Positions 24,176-34,050 of a stretch of DNA of 64,000 nt are shown here, in pieces. Origin of the DNA: JAGVSR01 sp963750715 (GTDB lineage: Bacteria > Pseudomonadota > Alphaproteobacteria > Rhizobiales > Hyphomicrobiaceae); the NCBI GenBank assembly GCA_963750715.1, contig CAVVRP010000016.1:186001-250000 (forward strand), written 5' to 3'. The position numbers and the translations under genes were made by a program. Position 1 is the stretch's first letter, and every line of letters starts with the position of its first letter. Under the pieces are notes generated by a model. That model did no database searches, had not been told where the DNA came from, and worked only from the letters and a program-made list of their open reading frames with translations.

Positions 24176-24445
24176 ATGGCAATCGGGAAGTCTTTGAGCG
24201 TTTGTGCAGCAATTGCTGCTGGTGTGGCGTTCTCCGCCACCGCCGCCACGGCCACCACGCATTGCGTGCGGGTGATCACGAGCGCTACCGCGATCACGAA
24301 AGATGCGGCGACGGCGCTGGCAAGGGAGGGGCTCTACCAGTCGAACATGTGGGCAGGACGCAAGGCGCGCGGTGCCGTCACGGTCCACTGCAATTACGTC
24401 GGCGTGGTCACAACCTGCAAGGCTAGCCAAGTCGGCTGCAAGTAG
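24176..24445 (+). CDS. Small exported cysteine-containing protein
   Basis: The 89-residue protein has a signal peptide (AIGKSLSVCAAIAAGVAFSA) cleaved near ATA. The start at 24176 is set by GGAGGA five bases upstream; ATG 24158 and longer forms are less likely. The mature part holds an Ala-rich helix (ITKDAATALAREG), W, and spaced cysteines ending TTCKASQVGCK. This closely parallels the exported protein at 2477-2809 in layout. Function unknown; probably periplasmic with disulfides. Confidence 0.6.
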   Translation: MAIGKSLSVCAAIAAGVAFSATAATATTHCVRVITSATAITKDAATALAREGLYQSNMWAGRKARGAVTVHCNYVGVVTTCKASQVGCK

Positions 24446-24505
24446 CTCGAGAGCGGCTAGACGCGGTGTTCTGCACGAATGCGGGACACCGCGAAGTCTC
24501 GTGGA

Positions 24506-25054
24506 TCATGACGGGCCGGTAGCGTCTGACTTCGTCAGGACGAGCGTCAGGCCGATAAGGGTGGTGTTGTGAAACTGGATCTCAACCACCTGCTTGTTGT
24601 CCTTGACGATGAGATCCATGTTCGCGTCGAGATCGGTACCTTTGACGGCAACCCTCAATCCGCGCGGCGTGGCTTCGCCCGTTAACTCTCCCGACTTCTC
24701 GTACATCAGTTCGTTCCAAGTACCCGACAATTTGCCGGCCGTTTCGGTGACCTTGCTCTTCACCTCGATTTTGCCGCTCGGCGAGGCACAGCGAATATTC
24801 TGAGATAATTCCGTTTTGTCGTCGGATAGGAAGTAGGTCGCCCGGCAGTCGACCGTCTCGACCTTGCCGTCCTTGAAGCCGAGCCGTCCGGAGCCGGTCC
24901 AGCGTCCGGGGAAGGCGGCGAACACCGACGAGGAGGCCACCGCTGCCGTCGCTGGAGACCACATGTTAACGAACGATCCGGGAACGGTCACTGTTGCCGC
25001 GACAGCCAGGATGCAAGGGGTCAGAACTGAACGTACGCCGAAAACTGTCTTCAT
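24506..25054 (-). CDS. Exported protein of unknown function
   Basis: The 182-residue protein has an N-terminal signal (VLTPCILAVAATVTVPGSF). The mature domain is predicted all-beta: FPGRWTGSGRLGFKDGKVET, CRATYFLSDDKTELSQNIRC with two cysteines, GKLSGTWNELMYEKSGELTG and VEIQFHNTTLIGLTLVL. This pattern of alternating strands resembles small lipocalin-like or DUF periplasmic proteins of Hyphomicrobiales, but no family is assigned. It is a single gene, convergent with 24176-24445. Confidence 0.6.
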   Translation of the reverse strand: MKTVFGVRSVLTPCILAVAATVTVPGSFVNMWSPATAAVASSSVFAAFPGRWTGSGRLGFKDGKVETVDCRATYFLSDDKTELSQNIRCASPSGKIEVKSKVTETAGKLSGTWNELMYEKSGELTGEATPRGLRVAVKGTDLDANMDLIVKDNKQVVEIQFHNTTLIGLTLVLTKSDATGPS

Positions 25055-25698
25055 GTGGCTCTCTCAGGTGCCTGTTGTGGACGGACCGGCGACGCTTGCG
25101 CGGCTGCTGGACATACCTCTTTAGCTTATCTTGGATTCGGTCATGGTCTCTCGCCTTGGCGTGGCCGGTATTACTTAACCTGGATCATCGTGTCGCCTTG
25201 GTTACGGTCCGGGTCGGCTGCGCCGCACACTTCGCATAGACTGCCGAGGCGTCTCGCCCGGCATTTGCCTGCGGTCCCGGGACGTTCACTGTTCCAGATG
25301 GAGGCGCTAGAGACGCTTATCGAGACCTTTCCCAAGGAACACTATGCGCTCGTCCACATTGGACCCCAGGGCTCGTCGAAAAAGAGTTGACGCGAGGGCA
25401 TCGGCGATTACGCCTTCAAAACCTGGTTTTGGCACCGAAGGGCGGCCTCTCTTCGACGTGGTCGTTCCATTGAGGCTGAACGCGGCGCCACGGGTCATGG
25501 CCGGGGCCCTTAAGACGAAGCTGCGCGACCATCCAAGATTGGCGACCCTGGCGCGCCGCGTCGCCCGCCGAAGTTAAGGACGGGCGTGGTTAAGGACACC
25601 GGCTCGGTCCGGCCTTTCCCGGCCTTCGTGGTTCCGCTATAAGCGGCCGCAAATCAGGGCATTCCGCCCTCAGTCATTAACTGCAACTTTTCACGCTC
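25055..25698. other. Intergenic stretch with one doubtful small frame
   Basis: No recognised gene. A plus-strand frame at 25344-25577 (77 residues, very Arg-rich, ending LATLARRVARRS) has no clear ribosome binding site and could be chance in GC-rich DNA. The region contains the promoter area of hisS. Confidence 0.4.
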
Positions 25699-27306
25699 AT
25701 GGCCCAAAATCCCAAGGACGCGAGCGGCTTGTCACGGCCGCAGGCACGCGTCGCCAAAGGCTTCCGCGATATCGAAGCGGCCGAGATCCGCCAGCAGCAG
25801 GACATGCTGGCTAGGATCCGCGCGGTCTATGAGCGCTATGGCTTCGAGCCGCTCGAAACGCCGACCATCGAGTACACGGATGCGCTCGGCAAGTTCCTGC
25901 CCGACAGCGACCGTCCAAACGAGGGTGTGTTTTCGTTCCAGGAGGTCGCGCCGGAGGCGCGCGAAGACAACAAAGCCGAGCAATGGCTCTCGCTGCGCTA
26001 CGACCTGACCGCGCCGCTCGCCCGCTATGTGGCCGAGAACCAGACGCGGTTGCCCAAGCCCTTCCGGCGTTACGCGACCGGCTCGGTTTATCGCAACGAG
26101 AAACCGGGGCCGGGGCGGTTCCGCCAGTTCACGCAATTCGACGCCGACACGGTCGGCTCAGACAGCATCGCTGCCGATGCCGAGATGTGCATGCTCGCCG
26201 CCGATACGCTGGAAGCGCTCGGCATCAAGCGCGGCGATTACGTGATCAAGGTCAGTAGCCGTAGAGTGCTTGATGGCATTATGGAAGCGAATGAACTTGG
26301 CGGACCTGAGAATGCAGCGCGACGACTGATTGTCTTGCGAGCGATAGACAAATTGGATCGTTTGGGTGACGACGGCGTTCGACTTCTCTTGGGTGAGGGG
26401 CGTACAGACCAGAGCGGTGACCGCACCGTGGGTGCTGGCCTGGCTCCAGAAGCAAATGCCTCAATTAGGATGGCCATTTCCCCTGGCGCAACATACTCGC
26501 TCAAACCAGAGACGGGAACATTCGTTGTGTCGAGCGGCGAGGCGACGATGCGCCTCGATAGTGGTCAGCGCTCAGAAAATGCCCTCTACATCCAAAATCG
26601 TAAACAGTACTTTCCGGACACAGCCAACTATCAAGCTGGCTTAGACGAACTAGTTCGGATGGCCGAGATCTTCGAGATTGCGGGCTACCAAGCGGATCGA
26701 ATCCGAATGGATATCAGCGTCGTGCGCGGTCTCGAATATTATACTGGCCCCGTGTTTGAAGCTGAACTCACATTCGAAGTGAAAGACGACGATGGCAATC
26801 CGGTCCGCTTCGGCTCCGTCGGCGGTGGCGGACGCTATGACGATCTCGTCGCGCGCTTCACCGGCGAGAAGGTGCCCGCGACGGGGTTCTCCATCGGCGT
26901 GTCGCGCCTGCAATCGGCGCTCAATGTGATCGGCGCGAAGACTGCCGCGGCGGCGGGTCCCGTCGTCGTGCTCGTCATGGACAAGCCGCGGCTCGCCGAT
27001 TACCAACGCCTGACGCAGTCGCTGCGCGATGCCGGCATTCGCGCCGAGATGTATCTTGGCTCCGCCGGCATGAAGGCGCAGATGAAGTATGCCGACAAGC
27101 GCGGCGCGCCAATTGCGGTCATCCAGGGTTCGGACGAGGCAGCAAACGGTGAGGTCACTCTGAAAGACCTCGTCGAAGGCGCGAAGGCGGCCGCCGCCAT
27201 CAAGGACAACAAGGAATGGAAGGATACGCGTCCCGCGCAGATCTCCGTTCCTGAGACAAAATTCGTGGACGCCGTGAAGGAAATCCTCGCGCGGCATTCG
27301 TCATAA
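25699..27306 (+). CDS. hisS: Histidine--tRNA ligase
   Basis: The 535-residue class II synthetase charges tRNA-His. Motif 1 region: GFRDIEAAEIRQQQDMLARI. Motif 2: FRRYATGSVYRNEKPGPGRF, then RQFTQFDAD. Histidine signature: VVRGLEYYTGPVFE. Motif 3 and the C-terminal domain: ATGFSIGVSRL, then the anticodon-binding part VLVMDKPRLADYQ. The middle (about residues 190-345) is longer than usual for alphaproteobacterial HisRS. By my hand count it has about 53% GC over 360 bases versus 65-67% in sampled flanking lines, so it may be a recombinant segment. It is followed by hisZ and hisG on the same strand. Confidence 0.93.
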   Translation: MAQNPKDASGLSRPQARVAKGFRDIEAAEIRQQQDMLARIRAVYERYGFEPLETPTIEYTDALGKFLPDSDRPNEGVFSFQEVAPEAREDNKAEQWLSLRYDLTAPLARYVAENQTRLPKPFRRYATGSVYRNEKPGPGRFRQFTQFDADTVGSDSIAADAEMCMLAADTLEALGIKRGDYVIKVSSRRVLDGIMEANELGGPENAARRLIVLRAIDKLDRLGDDGVRLLLGEGRTDQSGDRTVGAGLAPEANASIRMAISPGATYSLKPETGTFVVSSGEATMRLDSGQRSENALYIQNRKQYFPDTANYQAGLDELVRMAEIFEIAGYQADRIRMDISVVRGLEYYTGPVFEAELTFEVKDDDGNPVRFGSVGGGGRYDDLVARFTGEKVPATGFSIGVSRLQSALNVIGAKTAAAAGPVVVLVMDKPRLADYQRLTQSLRDAGIRAEMYLGSAGMKAQMKYADKRGAPIAVIQGSDEAANGEVTLKDLVEGAKAAAAIKDNKEWKDTRPAQISVPETKFVDAVKEILARHSS

Positions 27307-27354
27307 AATGTCCCCTCTCTCCATCAGCGGGGACGCTGGGGCGAAGGAAGCAAC

Positions 27355-28533
27355 GTGGCAGCTGAAACCGCCAGAATGTTCGCCAGCCTGGAAGAGCAGG
27401 CGCAAAAGATCATGGGCGTCTACATCAAGGCCGGATACGAGGCCGTCTCGCCGGCGATCATCCAGCCGGCTGACGTGTTCCTCGACGTGATCGGCGAGAC
27501 GCTTCGCGCGCGAACGTATGTCTTCACCGATCCCGACGGCGACGAACTGTGCCTGCGCCCGGATATCACCGTGCCGACGTGCCGGCTGCATGTTGAACGC
27601 CACGCCGATCCCGATAAGCGGGCCAATTACTGTTACAATGGACCGGCGTTCCGCTTTCAGCCGCAGGGCTCGTCGTCAGCCCACCCGCGCGAGTTTCGTC
27701 AGGCCGGCATCGAAGGCTTTGCCGAACCCGATCGCGAGAAGGCCGAAGCCCAAACCCTCGCCACGATCTTGCAGGCGCTGCGCGCGTCCGGGCTCGGCGA
27801 ATGTCGCGTTCGCATCGGCGATCTGGGCCTGTTCCGTGCCGTTCTCGCTGCCGTCAACATGCCCGAACGCTGGCGGGCGCGGCTGCGGCATCACTTCTGG
27901 CGACCGGAAGCGTTCCGAAACGAGATGACACGGCTGATGACCGCCAGCGCCGACGGATTGCGCCACATCCCGACCGAGCTGCTGGATGATCTCGAACCGC
28001 GCGATCCACAGCGGGCCGAAGCCGAGGTCGCCCGCTACTGTGATGAGATGGGGATCGACGTGATCGGCGTGCGCAGCTTAGCGGAAGTCACTGAGAACCT
28101 TCAGTCGAAGGTGGCGGATGCCCATGCTGCGCCACTGAGCGAGGAAGCCGCCGCCATCATATCGAGCTACCTGGACATCTGCGCGCCGGCCGGCGCTGCG
28201 GGATCCCGCATGAAGGATCTGATGCGCGACAATGGTATCGATATCTCGGGAGCAATCGACGTCTATCACCGCCGCCTGCAACTGCTGGACCGTGCCGGTG
28301 TCGATATCGAGCACGCGGAATTCTCGGCCGAGTTCGGCCGCACGCTCGAATACTACACCGGCTTCGTGTTCGAGGTCGTCGCTCCCGGCGATGCGGATTC
28401 GAGCCCCGTCGCCGGCGGCGGCCGTTACGACTCGCTCATGAAGGCGGCTGGTGCGAAATCCGATGTGCCGGCGGTCGGCGGCGCCATTCACACGGAACGG
28501 TTGCTTGCCGCCGTGACTGGAGCCAAGTCATGA
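27355..28533 (+). CDS. hisZ: ATP phosphoribosyltransferase regulatory subunit
   Basis: The 392-residue HisRS paralogue lacks tRNA charging activity and forms the hetero-octamer with short HisG that opens histidine biosynthesis. The class II core is visible (ADVFLDVIGETLRARTYVF, LRPDITVPTCRLHVE, YNGPAFRFQPQGSS, LEYYTGFVFEVV, AGGGRYDSLMK), but the anticodon-binding domain is missing. It starts with GTG and a perfect GAAGGAAG four bases upstream. It overlaps hisG by 4 bases (ATGA). Placement directly behind hisS is common in alphaproteobacteria. Confidence 0.93.
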   Translation: MAAETARMFASLEEQAQKIMGVYIKAGYEAVSPAIIQPADVFLDVIGETLRARTYVFTDPDGDELCLRPDITVPTCRLHVERHADPDKRANYCYNGPAFRFQPQGSSSAHPREFRQAGIEGFAEPDREKAEAQTLATILQALRASGLGECRVRIGDLGLFRAVLAAVNMPERWRARLRHHFWRPEAFRNEMTRLMTASADGLRHIPTELLDDLEPRDPQRAEAEVARYCDEMGIDVIGVRSLAEVTENLQSKVADAHAAPLSEEAAAIISSYLDICAPAGAAGSRMKDLMRDNGIDISGAIDVYHRRLQLLDRAGVDIEHAEFSAEFGRTLEYYTGFVFEVVAPGDADSSPVAGGGRYDSLMKAAGAKSDVPAVGGAIHTERLLAAVTGAKS

Positions 28534-29228
28534 CCGAGCGCCTCGTTCTGGGCGTGCCTTCCAAGGGCCGCCTGATGGAGCAGACGATCGAAACCTTCGC
28601 CAAGGCAGGCCTGACTTTGCGCAAGTCTGGCAACGCGCGGGGCTATCGCGGCGAAATCAACGGGTTGCTGGGTGTCGAGGTTGCTTTCATCTCGGCGTCT
28701 GAAATCGCCTGGTACCTGAAGACGGGCCGCGCTCATATGGGCGTGACCGGCGAAGATCTCGTCGCAGAGCAGATGTCAGATGCTGCCACGCGGGTCGAGT
28801 TCGTCAAAAAGCTGGGTTTCGGCCACGCCGACGTTGTCGTCGCGGTGCCGGTCTGCTGGATCGACGTGCGGACGATGGCTGATCTGGACGAGATCGCCGG
28901 GTCGTTCCGCCGCGCCCACGGGCGCTGGTACCGGGTGGCGACGAAATACATGAACCTGACCCGGCGCTTCTTTGCAGCGAAGGGCGTCACGGACTATCGC
29001 ATCGTGGAAAGCCTCGGCGCCACCGAGGGGACTTCGGCGGCAGGTACTGCCGACCTCATCGTCGACATTGCGTCGACGGGATCGACGTTGAAAGCCAACG
29101 GCCTCAAGATTCTCGAAGATGGCGTGATTCTCAAGTCTGAGGCGAACCTGATCGTTTCGAACGTTGCGGATTGGTCGCAGGCGACGCGTGAGACTCGCAA
29201 CGAGATCATTTCAGCATTGAAGGCGTGA
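28530..29228 (+). CDS. hisG: ATP phosphoribosyltransferase, short form
   Basis: The 232-residue catalytic subunit joins ATP and PRPP in the first step of histidine synthesis. It begins ERLVLGVPSKGRLMEQT and holds the PRPP-binding GTADLIVDIASTGSTLKANG. The length shows the short form lacking the C-terminal ACT-like regulatory domain, so it needs HisZ, encoded just upstream with a 4-base overlap. A hairpin (CATGGCCGG/CCGGCCATG, 29256-29280) lies 27 bases past the stop and may help end transcription. Confidence 0.94.
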   Translation: MTERLVLGVPSKGRLMEQTIETFAKAGLTLRKSGNARGYRGEINGLLGVEVAFISASEIAWYLKTGRAHMGVTGEDLVAEQMSDAATRVEFVKKLGFGHADVVVAVPVCWIDVRTMADLDEIAGSFRRAHGRWYRVATKYMNLTRRFFAAKGVTDYRIVESLGATEGTSAAGTADLIVDIASTGSTLKANGLKILEDGVILKSEANLIVSNVADWSQATRETRNEIISALKA

Positions 29229-29308
29229 GATGTTTCGAAGTCCTGATTTGAGCGTCATGGCCGGATCAGGCCCGGCCATGGAACAAGATTTCGTGAGCGG
29301 CGTCTGGC

Positions 29309-29611
29309 TTAGCGAGCAGCCGACCGTCGCGCGACTTCGTCAGCCGAAACTTCACCGGCCGCGACCAGCGCGTTGATGCAGCGCTTGGAGAGGCTGGTGC
29401 CGTTTGCGCGCATGCACTGGCGGACTTCTGAACTGCCGGGAGAGTACTGGCTGCAGTAGCTGAAGTAGTCCGCGGCGCAGGCGAGGCGAACGCTAGCGCT
29501 GATCGCATGGGCCTGGGAGACCGGAAGCGAAGCGGCTCCCATCATGCAGGCGGCGGCAAGGGCGTTGCGGGCGGCGATGGCGGTAACGGCGAGGGCGGTT
29601 GTCGGTGTCAT
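29309..29611 (-). CDS. Exported cysteine-rich protein
   Basis: The 100-residue protein has a signal peptide ending near QAHA. The mature domain has the pattern CAADYFSYCSQYSPGSSEVR, then QCMRANGTSLSKRCINAL. Its four cysteines are spaced as in the cysteine-rich repeat units found in small periplasmic proteins of Hyphomicrobiales. AGGAG lies six bases upstream of the ATG. Function unknown. Convergent with hisG. Confidence 0.65.
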   Translation of the reverse strand: MTPTTALAVTAIAARNALAAACMMGAASLPVSQAHAISASVRLACAADYFSYCSQYSPGSSEVRQCMRANGTSLSKRCINALVAAGEVSADEVARRSAAR

Positions 29612-29743
29612 GGCGGGCTCCTGGGCTTGGTCGTGGCGTCTGGGGTGACGTGCCGTGTATGGAGGCCATTTAGCCGCGTAGCAGGCGCCGGCGCTGTTCC
29701 GCCGGGAACCGGTTTTCAAAAAGAAGATCGAAGAGATGGCCTG

Positions 29744-31877
29744 TCAGGCGATCTCGGCCAGCAGGCATTTCAGAATGCCGTAGTCGTAGCGGCCTTCGAG
29801 GGCGGCGTGGGCCGGGCCGAGCTTGCCGGTTTCAACTGTGCCAAGCCGCTCGAACACCGCCAGGATTTCGTCTGTCACCGCGTTGTCAAGGTTGAGGATG
29901 GCGCGAGATTCGATCAGGCCGGCTTCGATAGCTTCGGCTAAATGTCCCCAGACCGTGTTGAGATCGAGGTTGCGCTCAGCCGCGATTGCTTCCGCGTCGA
30001 GCCCGCGCAGATGGCAGGCAAGCGTCTGGTTGACACTAGCTGAAAGGTTGTTGTTTAGCAGGGGATGGGGCTTGAAGCCCGCGACGGTGCCGAGAAATGT
30101 CGCGCCGTAGCGTCTGATCTTGCTGGCGCCGAGGCCGATGATGTCGTGCAGGGCTTCCGTCGAGGAAGGCCGCTTCTCGGCAAGTTCGGCGAGCGTCCGG
30201 TCGTGACAGATGACGTAGGGGGGCACCTTTGAGTCGGTGGCGAGTTTGGCGCGGATGGCCTTCAGCGCCGTGAATAGGGTGCGGTTCCCGGATGAGACGT
30301 TTTCGGCGGCGGGACTTTCCCGGCGCGTGCGCGCCTTGTGCTCGGGCTTTGCCACGCAGCGCATCAGAAAGCGTTCCTCGCCCCGCAGCAGCGGACGAGC
30401 CTTGTCAGTGAGCACGAGGGTTCCGTGTCCTTCCTCGTCGCCGGTGAGATAGCCCTGCGCCGCCAGTTGCCGGAACAGCGATCGCCACGTCGCGGCATCG
30501 ACATCGGCGCCGATGCCAAACACCGACAGTCGATCGTGGCCGTTGCGTACGGCGCGTTCTTCGGCCTTGCCCGCGAGAATGTCGACCAAGTAGCCGACGC
30601 CAAATCTCTGCCCCGTGCGATACACCGCCGACAGCGCCTTTTGAGCGGTGACAGTGCCGTCGGTCGTCTCGGGAGGATTGAGACAGTTATCGCAGTTGCA
30701 GCACGGCGGCGAACCCTGCTCGCCGAAGTAGCTGAGCAGCGTCTGACGGCGGCATCCAGGCATCTCGGCCAGACCGATCAGGGCATCGAGCTTCTGGCGC
30801 TGGACCTGTTTGAAGGCCTCCGCGCCCTCGCCCTGCGCAATCCACTGGCGCAGCTGGATGACGTCTTGCAGACCGTAGGCGAGCCAGGCGTTGGCCGGTT
30901 CGCCATCGCGGCCCGCGCGCCCGGTTTCCTGATAATAGGCCTCTATCGACTTCGGCAGATTGAGGTGGGCGACGAAGCGAACGTCGGGTTTGTCGATGCC
31001 CATGCCGAAGGCGATCGTGGCGACGATGATGACGCCATCGTCGCTGAGGAACTTTTCCTGCGCACTCCGGCGCACCGCGGGATCGAGTCCGGCATGGTAT
31101 GGGAACGCCTTGCGCCCCTTGGCAGACAGCCAGGCTGCAGTCTCCTCTACCGACTTGCGCGACAGGCAGTAGACGATGCCGGCGTCTGTCGAATGCTCCG
31201 ACTCGATGAATTGCCATAGACGCTCGCGTGCGCTCATCGAACCCATCTCGGCGATCGTGTAGCGGATGTTGGGACGGTCGAAGCTCGCAACGAAGCGGCG
31301 CGAGTTCTCGAGCCGCAGTTCGGTCACGATCTCTTCGCGCGTGCGTTCGTCGGCGGTCGCCGTCAGCGCGAATTCGCGGCACAGCCGGGAAGTGGTCGGC
31401 AAGCAGCCGGAGTTGGCGGTACTCAGGGCGGAAGTCGTGGCCCCACTGCGAGACGCAATGCGCTTCGTCGATGGCGAACAGCGCGATATTGCAACGCTCG
31501 AGCAGGGCGAGGGTGCGATCCTGCACCAGTCTTTCCGGTGCGATGTAGACGAGGTCCAGTGCGCCGGCGACGAGCTGGCGCTCGATGGCCTGCTGCTCGG
31601 GAAACGTCTGGCTCGAATTCAGGAACGCGGCTGCTACGCCGGCTTCCTCGAGTGCGTCCACCTGATCCTGCATCAAGGCGATCAGTGGCGATATGACGAT
31701 GCCGGTGCCGTTCCGAACAAGAGCCGGGATCTGGTAGCATAAAGACTTACCACCGCCCGTTGGCATCAGAGCCAGCACATCCTGGCCGGAGAGCAGTGTC
31801 TCGATGATGGCTTCCTGGTGCAGGCGGAAGCTTTTGTAGCCGAAGACATCCTCCAGAACGCGCTGCGCGCCCTGCAT
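29744..31877 (-). pseudogene. recQ: ATP-dependent DNA helicase RecQ, interrupted by a one-base frameshift
   Basis: Two overlapping frames together give a complete RecQ of about 710 residues. The first has FGYKSFRLHQEAIIETLLSG, Walker A LMPTGGGKSLCYQIPAL and the DEAH box FAIDEAHCVSQWGHDFRP. The second continues from FALTATADERTREEIV through helicase motifs IV-VI (VRFVAHLNLPKSIEAYYQE, TGRAGRDGE), the zinc cysteines CRRQTL ... CCNCDNC, winged helix, HRDC and a C-terminal HTH-like tail. The frames join at 31371-31374, where removal of one A from GCGAATTCGC restores PRFALTATAD. ATG 31877 has GGAG upstream; ATG 31919 is an alternative. Either a sequencing indel or a recent null mutation. Confidence 0.85.
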
Positions 31878-32159
31878 GGCGTCAGGCTCCAGCAGGCTGT
31901 GCTGTGCGGCGGGAGGCATGGGTTATCGAAATCCGAGATTTGATTGCGGGCTTTAACTCGGGACAGCTAGCGCGATTCCGGTCCGCCTCGCGCGTCTGAT
32001 TCCGGATTTTCCTCGTAAACGTGTGGACTTGGGCGTTGCCGTCCGGCCCCGGCTCTGCAAATTGAGCACGTTTCGCGTAAAGTGTCTTTTGCCGGTCATA
32101 CAAGTGACCTGGTGGGAAAGTTAGGCTAGGCACGTGGCGCCGCGACCGGGAGGAATGTC

Positions 32160-32939
32160 ATGAAAAGCTTGTGCGCCTTGCTGGTTCTGGGCGCGATCTC
32201 TTTCTATGGCCTTTGGCCGGCGTATTCCGGATACGCCATAAAATCCGCGTTCGATGCCGAAGATCCGGCAGCGCTTGAGCGAAAGATTGATTTTCCCAGT
32301 GTCCGCGCGTCCCTGCGACCTGCTGTCTCGGCCGAAGTTGAGGCAGCGATGTCGGATTTGCTGAAGAAGGCCGGTCCCAACGGCGGAGCCTTGCTCGAGC
32401 AGGGCCGCGCGCAGGCGTTGCCCCAGATCGTGGACGCTGCCCTGGCGGCACTGGTCACGCCCGCGACCTTCATACGGATCTACTCGGATGGTCGCTCATT
32501 GAAGCAGGACATGGAAGCAATAGTGCGAGAGAAAGCTAGTACCCCTGAGGGGATCGGCGGAGTTCTCGGCGGCATTGCCGGCATTGATCCTGCCAAGACG
32601 GCGGAAACTCTGGTAAATCTCGAAAGGATCGCCCAGGACATGGGAATCGACACCGGCAGGGTGCTCGGCGGGCCGCTTGGCAAGCAGGAACCTGGCCCCG
32701 TCTCTGATGGCACGTCCGTTCCCGCAGCGTCACAGGTGGCGGGTGGCAGCGCAAAACCGAAGTACGGTCTTGGCAACATTAAGCGCGTGGGTTTTGACGG
32801 TCCGCTCGCAATTACGATCGGCGTCGCTCGAGATCAGGCCGCAGTGGACAGCGACCTCACCGTCCGAATGGGATTTGTTGACGGCGATTGGAGGCTCACG
32901 GGACTCGTGCCGCGGTACCGACGCCCGGAAATACATTAA
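32160..32939 (+). CDS. DUF2939 domain-containing exported/membrane protein
   Basis: The 259-residue protein has an N-terminal hydrophobic anchor (LCALLVLGAISFYGLWPAYS). The DUF2939 signature follows: GYAIKSAFDAEDPAALERKI, then DFPSVRASLRPAVSAE. A helical middle and a C-terminal half with VAGGSAKPKYGLGNIKRVGF and MGFVDGDWRLTGLVPRY complete it. The family is widespread in Proteobacteria and uncharacterised. The protein should be periplasmic with an uncleaved or cleaved N-terminal segment. Divergent from recQ. Confidence 0.75.
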   Translation: MKSLCALLVLGAISFYGLWPAYSGYAIKSAFDAEDPAALERKIDFPSVRASLRPAVSAEVEAAMSDLLKKAGPNGGALLEQGRAQALPQIVDAALAALVTPATFIRIYSDGRSLKQDMEAIVREKASTPEGIGGVLGGIAGIDPAKTAETLVNLERIAQDMGIDTGRVLGGPLGKQEPGPVSDGTSVPAASQVAGGSAKPKYGLGNIKRVGFDGPLAITIGVARDQAAVDSDLTVRMGFVDGDWRLTGLVPRYRRPEIH

Positions 32940-33393
32940 CGGTGCCGTGATAAAAAAGTGGCGCGGCCCGAACTTTCCCTGACTCCAAGGCAGAACATAT
33001 ATCTCGAAACGGGCTACACTGTCAGCATAAGTACGATAATCATCTTATGTGATCCATCGCGGCGCTCGATTTTCACAGAAACGTGACACGTTGCAAACGT
33101 TCCGTGTCGTCAAATTTTTACATCCTGTCCCACTCGCTAATTTTGTTTGTCTACGGAGAAACCGGCTTTCCGTTTCTGATTGGTGCGCTGCTATCGTTTT
33201 GCTCGACAGATTGCGGCCGGTCCGTCTCGAAAAAATGTGATCGGAATTGGAATCATATTTTTTGAGCGTTCCGATTGGTAAGGGCATGCCCGATCACCCA
33301 TCTGCTTTATCGGCAAGCACACTGCCGTAAATAAGCTGCCCCGGCCGTCGCCAATGGCGTCGAGAAAAACAAACACCGAATGGGAACCAAAAA
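32940..33393. other. AT-rich intergenic stretch
   Basis: No gene is recognised. The GC content is clearly lower than around it. GACACG and CGTGTC form an inverted repeat around 33083-33106. The right part should hold the promoter of the small gene at 33394. Confidence 0.4.
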
Positions 33394-33582
33394 ATGAACA
33401 TGAACAAGATCAAGAGCAACATTGTCTACGTTGCCGCTGGCGTTCTGAGTGCCACCCTCGTGGCAGGCGCTGCGGAGGGGAACGTTCAGACTGGCAACAT
33501 CGTCGAGATCGTGCAGACGGCCTCTGATTGCGAACTTCGCAAGATGCCCAAGGGTGTGCCGTATCTGCCGATGTGCATGTAA
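33394..33582 (+). CDS. Small exported protein
   Basis: The 62-residue product has a signal-like N-terminus (NIVYVAAGVLSATLVAGAA) and a mature part of about 35 residues with two cysteines (ASDCELRKMPKGVPYLPMCM). A second ATG two codons in is possible; the ribosome binding site is weak (GGGAA). No family recognised. Such tiny exported proteins are frequent in the order. Confidence 0.45.
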   Translation: MNMNKIKSNIVYVAAGVLSATLVAGAAEGNVQTGNIVEIVQTASDCELRKMPKGVPYLPMCM

Positions 33583-33628
33583 CGTTCTGAGGTAGATGAT
33601 GCCACCGGCGCGACGGCAACACGCTGAA

Positions 33629-33874
33629 CTATTGCGGCGCTGGTGCCGGTCCTTCGGGGACAGCCCCAGGCGCTTTGCTTATGGAGCCCATCCGGTCATT
33701 GGAGGCCAGGAACGTCAGCCCGCCGAATACGATGGCAAACACCAGAGCAGTTGTCAGCGCATTCAGAAAGCGGTTGCTAAATGAGATGAAGTTGCCGATC
33801 AGGTCGACAAAGAACACCACGACTGCCGCAAGCAGAACGGGTTCGAGCCAGGAATAGTCGGTTGGTACAATCAT
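33629..33874 (-). CDS. Small inner membrane protein
   Basis: The 81-residue protein has two predicted transmembrane helices (LEPVLLAAVVVFFVDLIGNF and ALTTALVFAIVFGGLTFLA) and a Pro/Ala-rich tail ending PEGPAPAPQ. AGGGGA lies eight bases upstream of the ATG. The RFLNALTTALVF segment between the helices looks conserved in comparable small proteins of the order. Function unknown. It lies downstream of groEL beyond its terminator and has its own start signals. Confidence 0.6.
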   Translation of the reverse strand: MIVPTDYSWLEPVLLAAVVVFFVDLIGNFISFSNRFLNALTTALVFAIVFGGLTFLASNDRMGSISKAPGAVPEGPAPAPQ

Positions 33875-33983
33875 GATCTGGTCCCCTGGTTGACTGGTCC
33901 CGGAGCCGCATCGCCCCGTGGCGGTGCCTACCGCATTTTAGCGGCGCTTTGATGAATCGCCCATGCCGTGACAAGGATTCAAT

Positions 33984-34020
33984 GAAAAAGCGCCCCGGAA
34001 AGCTATTTCCGGGGCGCTTC
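33984..34020 (-). terminator. Rho-independent terminator of groESL
   Basis: A perfect GC-rich inverted repeat (GCGCCCCGGAAA with its complement) lies just past the groEL stop. On the minus strand it is followed by TTTTTC. Confidence 0.85.
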
Positions 34021-34050
34021 ATTTGTTGTGGCCTAGTGGTGAGGCTGAGC

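Noticed and set aside
25344..25577. 77-codon Arg-rich frame before hisS as a real gene
   Set aside because: No clear ribosome binding site, composition typical of chance frames in GC-rich DNA; kept only as a remark in the intergenic entry.
31365..31380. Programmed frameshift in recQ
   Set aside because: There is no slippery heptamer or downstream structure at the site; the sequence is an ordinary GCGAATTCGC. A one-base indel is simpler.
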